A stretch of 64,000 nucleotides of DNA from an uncultured Eubacteriales bacterium (lineage in GTDB: Bacteria; Bacillota; Clostridia; Lachnospirales; Bianqueaceae). Under the pieces are notes generated by a model. The model was not told where the DNA came from. It saw only the letters and a program-made list of their open reading frames with translations, and made no database searches. The stretch is taken from NCBI GenBank assembly GCA_900315265.1, contig OMYN01000008.1, positions 1 to 64,000 on the forward strand, written 5' to 3'. Below are positions 1 to 6,916 of this stretch, in pieces; position 1 is the stretch's first letter; each line of letters starts with the position of its first letter. The position numbers and the translations under genes are program-made.

Positions 1-1
1 T

Positions 2-877
2 AACGACTGGGTATGGAGACCGATCCGGCTCAAGCACACGGACATGCAGTTCTTAAGGAGATACTGGACCGGCGTCAACTGTTCCGCTCCGGTACTGGAA
101 CGGAAGAGAGGCAAGTGGTCCCTCAGGTTCACTTTCACGCAGACAGTCAAACTGTCGGAAACGCCGATCGAAGGCCAGCGGATCCTCAGTGTCGATCTGG
201 GACTTAATACGGATGCGGTCTGCACCATCATGGAGGCGGACGGAACGATCCTCGGAAGGAAGTTCATCGACTTTCCGGGTGATAAAGACCGTCTTTCCCA
301 TGAACTGAATCGTCTGAAGAAGTTCCAGAGGATGCACGGATCCCATAATTCCAAGTCCAGGTGGAGAAGGATACGGAGCCTCAATGAGGAACTGGCCCGC
401 AAGATCGGCCACGCCATCGCCGACTACGCGGCAGGAGCCTGCTGCGACGCTATCGTATTCGAGCATCTGGACATGAAAGGAAAGATCCGGGGCAAGTCCA
501 AGCGCCAGAAGATCCATCTGTGGCGAAAGAACGGGATCCAGCAAGTAACTGAAACAAGAGCGCATCGGTACGGGCTGCATGTATACCATGTCTGTGCCCG
601 GAATACGAGCCGCTTAGCTTTCGACGGATCCGGTTATCTTGTCCGAGACAAGAACAATCATGCGCTTTCCGTCTTCAAGAATGGGAAGCCGTATAACTGC
701 GATCTATCGGCCTCCTATAACATCGGGGCCCGGTATTTCGTAAGAGAACTCCTCAAACCCTTACCGGAGACGGCAAGGTCTCAGATCCGGGCAAATGTCC
801 CGGGTGCTGAGCATCGAACCTCCTGTACCTATCACACCCTGCTTCAGACAGCGGAAGAGCTTCGCCGTCTGGCATGA
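2..877 (+). CDS. tnpB: TnpB-family RNA-guided nuclease (IS200/IS605 OrfB), 5' end outside window
   Basis: The frame is open from base 2, so the N-terminus lies upstream of the window and 291 residues are visible. The RuvC-like core is intact. Counting from the Met at 44, the first acidic residue is Asp51 (SVDLGLN), the second Glu140 (VFEHLD) and the third Asp220 (NCDLSASYNIGAR). The zinc-ribbon cysteines usual between the second and third motifs are missing: the segment reads CARNTSRLAFDGSG instead of a Cys-x2-Cys pair. I recall the same pattern, and this style of C-terminus (KPLPETARSQ... TSCT), from other clostridial OrfB proteins, so the gene need not be decayed. TnpB proteins act as RNA-guided DNA nucleases encoded in transposons; the guide RNA is read from the element's right end. 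No TnpA transposase is visible. Confidence 0.88.
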   Translation, partial: NDWVWRPIRLKHTDMQFLRRYWTGVNCSAPVLERKRGKWSLRFTFTQTVKLSETPIEGQRILSVDLGLNTDAVCTIMEADGTILGRKFIDFPGDKDRLSHELNRLKKFQRMHGSHNSKSRWRRIRSLNEELARKIGHAIADYAAGACCDAIVFEHLDMKGKIRGKSKRQKIHLWRKNGIQQVTETRAHRYGLHVYHVCARNTSRLAFDGSGYLVRDKNNHALSVFKNGKPYNCDLSASYNIGARYFVRELLKPLPETARSQIRANVPGAEHRTSCTYHTLLQTAEELRRLA

Positions 878-879
878 TC

Positions 880-1050
880 GTATAAGGTACAGAGCAGGCA
901 GACCATGGCTGACCTTTGTGCGGAGATGGTCTCGCAGGAGACCGTCCATCTGAGCTTAGGCCGTATCCACGGCTGTATCAGCCGAAGGGTCTAAAGCCCT
1001 TTGAAGCACGCGACTTTAGTTGTGTGAGGTTCACATACACCGATGAGACC
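880..1050 (+). ncRNA. Candidate TnpB guide RNA (reRNA/omegaRNA) and IS right end
   Basis: Directly after tnpB the + strand folds into a chain of hairpins: 925-950 (GATGG...CCATC with TCTC/GAGA inside), 960-973 (GCCGT/ACGGC), 971-983 (GGCT/AGCC, competing with the previous one), 985-1002 (AAGGG/CCCTT) and 1007-1026 (CACGCGAC-TTTA-GTTGTGTG). The last hairpin is followed by AGGTTCAC at 1027-1034, the kind of hairpin-plus-short-motif that ends IS200/IS605 elements. The element would end near 1034, and the next bases (ATACACCGATGAGACC, 1035-1050) would be the guide taken from flanking DNA. Both ends are estimates; the scaffold may start inside tnpB. An open frame at 916-1140 falls here but has no family features. 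Confidence 0.6.
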
Positions 1051-1122
1051 ATTTTCATTAATATAAAAATAACACATATACTTGAACATATATACTATCT
1101 GCATAAAATATGGAATAGTCTG

Positions 1123-1151
1123 TTGAAAAAAAGGGCATGAAATTTTAAAAT
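1123..1151 (+). promoter_or_regulatory. Predicted sigma-A promoter for the cluster regulator
   Basis: TTGAAA at 1123-1128, a 17-base spacer and TAAAAT at 1146-1151. A second weaker option is TTGAAC (1082-1087), 16 bases, TAAAAT (1104-1109). The 338-base gap between tnpB and the regulator otherwise holds only the guide RNA region and A/T-rich DNA. Confidence 0.55.
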
Positions 1152-1154
1152 TAT

Positions 1155-1201
1155 ACTAAACAGAGATTAATTTAGTAAAAACAACGAAAGAATCACTAAA
1201 T
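1155..1201. promoter_or_regulatory. Repeated ACTAAA/TTTAGT words between promoter and regulator start
   Basis: ACTAAA occurs at 1155-1160 and 1195-1200 and its reverse complement TTTAGT at 1171-1176. The outer pair ATTTAGT (1170-1176) and ACTAAAT (1195-1201) forms a 7-base inverted repeat with 18 bases between. They lie just downstream of the predicted -10, a good place for autoregulation. The A/T-rich setting makes chance occurrence plausible. Confidence 0.3.
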
Positions 1202-1215
1202 GAGGGGGTCATGAA

Positions 1216-2094
1216 ATGTGGAAGAGGAGAAATAATAATGTAAAATTGTATGAAACATTTCGCGATTTTTCAGTATCGGTTCTGAGAAAATGTTATTCGG
1301 AAATCATTCAGATCGATTGTGCGAAACATCTATTAGCTGAAATCGATCCGGAAGAAGGAAAAGAACCGGTCTTTGAAAAACAGGATCAGTTGATCCCCAA
1401 GGTTTTGGAAAAACTGAGAATTCCGGGAGAAGAAAATACAAAGATCGTATACGTTCAGATTCAAAAAGTTTTTGATGAGGAGGATCGGGAAAAACTGTCT
1501 GCTTTTCGGCTAAAAGGAGAAGACGGGATCCTTTTCGAAGGGGAAGTGATGGCTTTTACTTCCTCTTTTGTTTTTCTCTGTTTTCGAGATATAACGCTTC
1601 AGGAAAAATACAGGATCCTGGAGGAACAAAGTAAGATCGAAAACCAGGAGGTAAGGCCAAAAGTCTTTGTCAGAACTTTTGGCTACTTTGATGTTTTTGT
1701 GAATGACACGCCAGTAGCCTTCAAGAATCCTAAGGCTAAGGAGCTGCTTGCACTTTTAGTCGATCACGCGGGAGGATTTATCAACAGCGAAGAAGCAGCA
1801 GGTTTGCTGTGGGGGGAAGTACCATATGATGAAAGTGTTAAGGCTAAGTACCGGAAAACGGCTTATGAACTTAGAAAGACATTAAGGGATTTAAAAATCG
1901 ACTATATTCTTTGCGAGAAGAAGGGACAACGGGGGATCGATCGTACAAGTTTTGAATGTGATTATTTTCAACTGCTGGATGGGGATAAGAAAGTAAGGGA
2001 ATCCTTTGCGGATTCCTATATGAAAGAATATGACTGGGCACAGGAAACGCTGGCAGATCTATTGGTTTTAACCAAAGAAAACGATCCGAAATGA
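1216..2094 (+). CDS. SARP/OmpR-type winged-helix transcriptional regulator of the RiPP cluster
   Basis: This 292-residue protein has an OmpR-like winged-helix domain at about residues 150-245. It opens with RTFGYFDVFVNDTPVAF, continues with KAKELLALLVDHAGG and FINSEEAAGLLWG, and resembles the DNA-binding half of SARP (BTAD) activators. Residues 20-140 are mixed alpha/beta, end in FLCFRDIT, and look PAS-like, so they may sense a signal. There is no TPR-like BTAD tail. Start ATG 1216 follows GAGGGGG by seven bases. It is the first gene of the cluster, separated by 122 bases from the biosynthetic operon, whose promoter carries phased repeats of the sort SARPs bind. Regulation of that operon is inferred from position and motif, not shown. 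Confidence 0.75.
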   Translation: MWKRRNNNVKLYETFRDFSVSVLRKCYSEIIQIDCAKHLLAEIDPEEGKEPVFEKQDQLIPKVLEKLRIPGEENTKIVYVQIQKVFDEEDREKLSAFRLKGEDGILFEGEVMAFTSSFVFLCFRDITLQEKYRILEEQSKIENQEVRPKVFVRTFGYFDVFVNDTPVAFKNPKAKELLALLVDHAGGFINSEEAAGLLWGEVPYDESVKAKYRKTAYELRKTLRDLKIDYILCEKKGQRGIDRTSFECDYFQLLDGDKKVRESFADSYMKEYDWAQETLADLLVLTKENDPK

Positions 2095-2130
2095 TTTCTG
2101 CTGAAGTATTTTTCAGAAAACGGCAGAAAA

Positions 2131-2180
2131 GGACAAACAGGAACGAATGTGAACGGACGAGAACGCAGGAAATGTATTAT
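2131..2180 (+). promoter_or_regulatory. Phased GAACG direct repeats and -10 of the biosynthetic operon (SARP-like operator)
   Basis: GAACG occurs at exactly 2141, 2151 and 2161, with a degenerate GGACA at 2131, giving four repeats on a 10-base period, one helical turn. TATTAT at 2175-2180 can serve as -10 and starts nine bases after the last repeat. No good -35 is present. Streptomyces SARP activators are known to bind short direct repeats about 11 bases apart whose last copy lies about eight bases before the -10, replacing the -35. TATAAA at 2187-2192 is an alternative -10. Confidence 0.6.
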
Positions 2181-2216
2181 TATCCGTATAAAATTTGATG
2201 CGGAGGCTTGAGTTCG

Positions 2217-3230
2217 ATGAGATATTTGATCATTTCAAATGGATGCGGGGCCGGTCATGCAGTAAGAGATTTGGTCCTGGCTGATGAAATCAGAAGGAGA
2301 AGCGATGGCGCAGAAATTTATTTTGCGTCATATGCCGCAGGGCTGTCCGTATTTCATTCCATTGGAGAAACGGTTATTGACCTGAAACAAGAGGAGCGGC
2401 CTGACCCGGATGTGATAGGGAAGGTACTGAGCCGTGTAATAAAAGAGGTACACCCGGACGTGCTGATCAGCGATGAGGTGATTGCAGCGCTGGGACATGA
2501 TCGCACGATCAAAACCTACTTTCTGACCAATCATTTGAATATTTATGAATACAGCTATGCCTACTGGGTTTGTGAAAGCATTCTTTTTGCAGAGCTTCCT
2601 GACAGTCTTGGATCATTGCTGCAGGATAGAAAGAAAATCAGAACAATCGGTCCCATTGTCCGGGAAAGATTCGATATACCGGATCTTACCGTAAGCGAGC
2701 CTTCTGACCAGTGCCTTCACGTATGGGTGGGTGGGTCGCAGTTAAAAGCCCTTCAACTTGAAAATATCTGGCTCTTCAAAAACCTCTTTGAACAGTTAGA
2801 CAACAGAAAAATCTATGTTCATGGGATAGAATATGAAAGGTTCTTTCGTAAGGTATCGCTGCCTAATGTTTTCTGGGTAGAAAGAGACTATTCTCAAAAG
2901 CCTTATCAGCAGGGCGTACAGATTACCAGAGGGGGTATTCAAACTCTATGGGAGATGGCCTTGACCGGCGCAGCGTGTATCGCTGTGCCTTATTCGGATA
3001 AAGTAAATCCGCAGGAAATAAAATATGCAAAAGTCATGGAAAAAAGAGACCTTTGTAAATTAGTGCAATACCAGGATATTCGGGAAAAAAGACTGAAAGA
3101 AGTAGTAGAAGAAGTTGAGGCGGCAAAGTCCGTAAAGTATTCCAGGTATCTTCAGAACAGAGGGTATCAATTGGTCCTGTCCTGCAGAAATGAGTGGGAA
3201 GCATGGATGAGCGAAATAACGCAGCAGTAA
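2217..3230 (+). CDS. GT-B fold glycosyltransferase, GT28/MurG-like, in RiPP cluster
   Basis: The protein has 337 residues from ATG 2217, chosen because GGAGG at 2202-2206 lies ten bases upstream; the in-frame TTG at 2208 is too close to it. The N-terminus MRYLIISNGCGAGHAVRDL matches the MurG-type glycine-rich opening where the acceptor domain begins. The C-terminal half has ITRGGIQTLWEMALTG, AACIAVPY and NPQEIKYAK, corresponding to the nucleotide-sugar binding region of GT28 and UGT enzymes. No membrane segment is seen. It heads the biosynthetic operon and overlaps the next gene by 28 bases. It probably attaches a sugar to the modified peptide, as MftF does in mycofactocin or SunS in sublancin, but donor and acceptor cannot be read from sequence. 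Confidence 0.75.
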   Translation: MRYLIISNGCGAGHAVRDLVLADEIRRRSDGAEIYFASYAAGLSVFHSIGETVIDLKQEERPDPDVIGKVLSRVIKEVHPDVLISDEVIAALGHDRTIKTYFLTNHLNIYEYSYAYWVCESILFAELPDSLGSLLQDRKKIRTIGPIVRERFDIPDLTVSEPSDQCLHVWVGGSQLKALQLENIWLFKNLFEQLDNRKIYVHGIEYERFFRKVSLPNVFWVERDYSQKPYQQGVQITRGGIQTLWEMALTGAACIAVPYSDKVNPQEIKYAKVMEKRDLCKLVQYQDIREKRLKEVVEEVEAAKSVKYSRYLQNRGYQLVLSCRNEWEAWMSEITQQ

Positions 3231-4402
3231 AGCATATTTTCAGATGGGATTTTGCATTAGAAGTATGGAATGGAAAACTTTATGCTGCCTCACAAAGCAG
3301 CGGCCTGAGGCTTCCGATCAGTAAAGTTCAAGCGTTAGCGTTAGCTTTGTTCGATGGAACAAGGACCGATGATGAAGTCGAGAACATTTGGAGCAGAATA
3401 TTTTCCGGTAAGGGTAGAAGCGCTGTTGAAACAGCATCTATCCGGTGGAACCTGCTGCTTCCGGAGAACTGTGATATGCCTCACAGCGTAAGGAAGCCGG
3501 TTACACTGGAACATTTATCGGCTATCTTGAAAAACGCGGAAGAGGATATGGGAAGGCCGATGATACCGGAGAATGTTGTTTGGAGATTTACGGATCAGTG
3601 CCGATTCTGCTGCTCCTATTGTTATGAAAAGGACTACCTTCGGAAACTGAGAAAACCACTTATTCTGAAAGAGAAAATGTCCGTTGTAGATAAGTTGTTT
3701 ATGTCCGGTGTCCGACATGTTCATTTGACGGGAGGAGACCCTTTTTGTGAAGATGATCTATACCCGATCCTTACAGAACTGCTGAAACGGAATATTCGGG
3801 TCTCTGTCTTGACCAAGTCACGGATCAATGTCGATGCAATAAGAAAGATGGAGACAAATAATCTTTCTCTTGGTTTCAGCATTGATAGTGCTGATTCGGT
3901 CATTGCAGGAAAATTAACCGGTGAAAAGGATTTTTTGCAGGGGGTGCAAAAAACGATGAGACTGCTGAAATTAAACGGAATCAAATTTTTTGCTGCTTAT
4001 ACTCTGACGCAGATGAATTATTATGATTTTGACAAGGACATGCAATGGCTTCTGGATCAAGGCACAGATAGAGTAGAAGTTACCCGGTATCAGGAAACAG
4101 GAAGAAAGCAGTCGGACCGGGAACTTTCCATTACCGATTCCATGTGGGATGAGGTAAAAAAGAAAAATGCAAGGGGAGTGCGTTTTCTGGATGACAAACC
4201 GGCACAGTGTCATTCGGGAAGGCAGTCGATGACAATTGATGCAGATGGAACGGTGATTTTCTGTGATGTTTTTCCGGATGCAGGACGTTTTGAAAATATA
4301 CGCCAGTCTTCTCTTTCAGAACTGTGGGATCAATACTCTTATAACTGCTTTTGCAGAGAAAGAGGCGGCAAATGCTATCGCTGCGAGAAAATATTTTATT
4401 AG
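3203..4402 (+). CDS. Radical SAM/SPASM peptide maturase 1
   Basis: A 399-residue protein from ATG 3203; GTG 3194 is an alternative. Residues 12-90 resemble a small PqqD-like peptide-recognition (RRE) domain, including NGKLYAASQSSGLRLPIS. The radical SAM 4Fe-4S motif is Cys133-x3-Cys137-x2-Cys140, followed by the LTGGDPF turn used for SAM binding. The C-terminus has a SPASM-like pattern: CHSGRQSMTIDADGTVIFCD, the LSELW signature, then CFC and CYRC, enough cysteines for at least one extra cluster. Such enzymes install thioether or carbon-carbon crosslinks, or epimerise residues, in peptides. It overlaps the glycosyltransferase and the next radical SAM gene, so translation is probably coupled. 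Its exact chemistry is unknown. Confidence 0.88.
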   Translation: MDERNNAAVKHIFRWDFALEVWNGKLYAASQSSGLRLPISKVQALALALFDGTRTDDEVENIWSRIFSGKGRSAVETASIRWNLLLPENCDMPHSVRKPVTLEHLSAILKNAEEDMGRPMIPENVVWRFTDQCRFCCSYCYEKDYLRKLRKPLILKEKMSVVDKLFMSGVRHVHLTGGDPFCEDDLYPILTELLKRNIRVSVLTKSRINVDAIRKMETNNLSLGFSIDSADSVIAGKLTGEKDFLQGVQKTMRLLKLNGIKFFAAYTLTQMNYYDFDKDMQWLLDQGTDRVEVTRYQETGRKQSDRELSITDSMWDEVKKKNARGVRFLDDKPAQCHSGRQSMTIDADGTVIFCDVFPDAGRFENIRQSSLSELWDQYSYNCFCRERGGKCYRCEKIFY

Positions 4403-5673
4403 GAACAGGCAGTGGACATGTTTTTCTGATTGACGACAGTCATGAAAAGCCAGAGCGTATCATTGGGAGAAAGCTTTCCGTACTTCTTTGTTATTTACTG
4501 ACAGCACCAAGTGAAGAGGCTTGTCGGGAAGCTTTACAGCAGGCAGGGATTTGCTATTCAAAGGAAGAGATCCGAAAACTTGAGATTTACTTCATCAAGA
4601 AGTTTCCCGGTGCCTTCAGTCAGGGCAGTAATGAAGGTTCCCAAAGACACGGGGCTGTAGCAAAAATGCGGATAGAAAGCGGCAGCTGTCAAAACGATCG
4701 GCTGTCATTCTTTCGTTTGGATTATCCGGTCCATTTGATTTATGTCCCTACCTGGCGCTGCAATCGAAGTTGCCGTTATTGCGGTGTCCCGAAAACCAGG
4801 GATGGAGAAAAGATCCCGGAAGACCTGTTGATTGAAAGACTGACAGAGGCTTCGAAAAAGGGATTGCAGAAGCTGGATATTCACGGAGGGGAACCTCTGT
4901 ATTACGCTTTTGAAAAAACGGAGCATTTAGTTGCAGCTATGAAGCAGGCCGAGGTGAAAACATACGTTTCGACTAAGAATCTGGTAACTGCGGAGATGGC
5001 TGAAAGGCTTAGGAAAGCAGGGCTCGATTGCATACAGCTGAGCCTTGACACGATCGATACATCGCAAGCACAGATGCTGGGGTATCCGGACGGCTATTTG
5101 GATTTTTTCAATCGTTCTTTAGAAAACATTAGAAGAGAGAACATTCCTATATCGGTGAATGTGGTCGTTTCCCAGGAAAACGAAAAAGGTTTGGAGAAAC
5201 TCCTTACTTTTCTGAAGGAAAAAAATATTGAGATGATCACTCTGTCTCCCTTGAGAAAAACAGATAAGGTCGGATTACATGAGGTCAAAGAAGAAAAGAA
5301 AGAATATCTGAATCAAAAATTAAGCAAGTTCGGTATGCGGATACCTGTTTCAGAGCCGGGTCAAAGACCGATCTGTGAGGCGGGACGAAATGGATTTCTG
5401 ATTCTTCCTAATGGTGAGTGCGCCTTTTGCGATTTTATTGCAGACCTCCCTGAGTTTCGTTTCGGAGACATCAAAACTAGTACGGTGGAAGAGATCTGGA
5501 ATGACCCGAAGCTGCTTGAATTGACCTTTCCTTCCAAGGAACGTTTGGCAGAAAAATGCCGATCGTGTGAACAAAATGAGATTTGCCGATCCAGAGGTTT
5601 TTGTTATGTAAATCAGGATTTCAGAGGAAAGGTAAAGGAGGACAGATTTTGCCTGAAAGGATGGGGAAGATGA
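4372..5673 (+). CDS. Radical SAM/SPASM peptide maturase 2
   Basis: A 433-residue protein. ATG 4372 is preferred over 4351 because GAGGCGGCAA stands before it. Residues 1-110 form a variable N-terminal region that may hold a PqqD-like recognition domain. The radical SAM motif is Cys130-x3-Cys134-x2-Cys137 (CNRSCRYC), and DIHGGEPL is the glycine-rich SAM-binding segment. The C-terminal SPASM domain is the most complete of the three: CEAGRNGFLILPNGECAFCD, VEEIWND, then CRSCEQNEICRSRGFC and a final FC, consistent with two auxiliary 4Fe-4S clusters. It differs clearly from its two neighbours, which argues for a separate reaction rather than a recent duplication. Confidence 0.9.
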   Translation: MLSLRENILLGTGSGHVFLIDDSHEKPERIIGRKLSVLLCYLLTAPSEEACREALQQAGICYSKEEIRKLEIYFIKKFPGAFSQGSNEGSQRHGAVAKMRIESGSCQNDRLSFFRLDYPVHLIYVPTWRCNRSCRYCGVPKTRDGEKIPEDLLIERLTEASKKGLQKLDIHGGEPLYYAFEKTEHLVAAMKQAEVKTYVSTKNLVTAEMAERLRKAGLDCIQLSLDTIDTSQAQMLGYPDGYLDFFNRSLENIRRENIPISVNVVVSQENEKGLEKLLTFLKEKNIEMITLSPLRKTDKVGLHEVKEEKKEYLNQKLSKFGMRIPVSEPGQRPICEAGRNGFLILPNGECAFCDFIADLPEFRFGDIKTSTVEEIWNDPKLLELTFPSKERLAEKCRSCEQNEICRSRGFCYVNQDFRGKVKEDRFCLKGWGR

Positions 5674-5677
5674 TAGC

Positions 5678-6916
5678 ATGGCCTTGAAAGAATGCTGGGC
5701 CATTCAAGTTGGTAAAGGCCGCTTGTTCTTAAAAAATACAAAACAAGAGCAGGTGTGGATCCCTCTGTCCAGTAAAGAAGCAGTAGGTATTTATTTGCAA
5801 AGCTGTGGTTTGAGTGCTGATGAAACAGTGGATTTTATGTTTCAAATGCATCTAATCAGAAACAAAGCTATGACTGCGCAAAACCTGGTCCATCGGTATA
5901 GTGTTTTTTTTAATAGTTCTGGAGAGAAACGACCAGTCGATTGGGGCTATGTAAAGAAATTACTGGCAGCAGCAGCAGTTTCACCGAAATACTTTGAGTA
6001 TCCTTTCCCCAGAGTTATGAAAGCTATTGTAACCGATCGATGCAGTGGTTTATGCAAATATTGCTATGATGAGATATACCGGAAAGCCACAGATGTACAG
6101 GAACTGAGCATTGAAGAATGGTCAAGGATCCTTAAACAGGCAGAAGAGGTCGGAATTTATCAGATGATCCTTATTGGCGGTGAACCATTCGAGAAAAAAG
6201 GGATTATGAAGGTGATCGAGGAAGCAGCAGCGGCACACATCTATGTAGAGATCGTCAGCAAGCACTTGTTTTCACAAGAAGAGGCCCAAAAGCTTGCAGA
6301 AATTCCCAGGGAATTTTTAAAAATTATTCTTAGCGCCGATCTGGTTCCCGGCCAAGAAGATGAACTGTTATATACCTTTGAAGGGGAATCTGAAAGGATT
6401 TTGCAAAGTTATAGAGAACTGAAAGCCGCAGGGATACAGCCGGCGATTCAGACAGTTGTGACAAGCAAGAATTTAAAAAGTATTCAACGATTGGTCACAT
6501 TTTATACGGATCTCGGAACAAAGGAATTTCGACTTAGTCGTTTTTGCGTGACAGAAGGAAAAGAAGATTTTTGTGTTTCCGATTCACAATGGGAGGAATT
6601 AAAGAGAAAATTGATCTCACAAAAGGACGTTGCGGTCATATGGATGTCGGAAGGAGTCGAGAAAAAGACTTCAGCTCAAGTCTGTGTGAACGGAAGTACC
6701 TGCATGGTTGTACTTCCCGATGGAGAGGTTTGTTTCTGTGACTACTTTCGCGACATACCTAATAATTACATAGGAAATCTCAAAAACAGAACTTTGCTCG
6801 ATGTTTGGAATTCGGAAATAAGAAGGGAGAGGGTGAAACAGCATGTACGCTGTTATGCCGAATTGCAATTGGAAGATCCTGCAAATTCAAAGAAAGCTGC
6901 CTTTTCTGGTTCTTGA
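5678..6916 (+). CDS. Radical SAM maturase 3 with reduced SPASM region
   Basis: A 412-residue protein starting four bases after the previous stop, behind GGGGAAG. The N-terminal 105 residues (for example WAIQVGKGRLFLKN, IYLQSCGLS) are again compatible with an RRE-like domain. The radical SAM motif is Cys122-x3-Cys126-x2-Cys129 (CSGLCKYC), and LIGGEPF follows for SAM binding. The C-terminal part keeps CVNGSTCMVVLPDG, EVCFCD and LLDVWNS, but after one more cysteine (VRCYAEL) it stops without the final CxxC group. It may therefore carry fewer auxiliary clusters than maturases 1 and 2. Its last 74 bases overlap the protease gene in another frame, which may explain the altered tail. Confidence 0.87.
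   Translation: MALKECWAIQVGKGRLFLKNTKQEQVWIPLSSKEAVGIYLQSCGLSADETVDFMFQMHLIRNKAMTAQNLVHRYSVFFNSSGEKRPVDWGYVKKLLAAAAVSPKYFEYPFPRVMKAIVTDRCSGLCKYCYDEIYRKATDVQELSIEEWSRILKQAEEVGIYQMILIGGEPFEKKGIMKVIEEAAAAHIYVEIVSKHLFSQEEAQKLAEIPREFLKIILSADLVPGQEDELLYTFEGESERILQSYRELKAAGIQPAIQTVVTSKNLKSIQRLVTFYTDLGTKEFRLSRFCVTEGKEDFCVSDSQWEELKRKLISQKDVAVIWMSEGVEKKTSAQVCVNGSTCMVVLPDGEVCFCDYFRDIPNNYIGNLKNRTLLDVWNSEIRRERVKQHVRCYAELQLEDPANSKKAAFSGS

Noticed and set aside
1007-1026. Hairpin as a factor-independent terminator of tnpB
   Set aside because: No T-run follows. The hairpin plus AGGTTCAC fits an IS right end better.
916-1140. Open frame of 74 codons after tnpB
   Set aside because: It has no ribosome site or family features, and it coincides with the structured right end that better fits a guide RNA.
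2096-2129. Hairpin TTTCTG...CAGAAA after the regulator as a terminator
   Set aside because: The stem is interrupted and no T-run follows, so there is no good evidence of termination.
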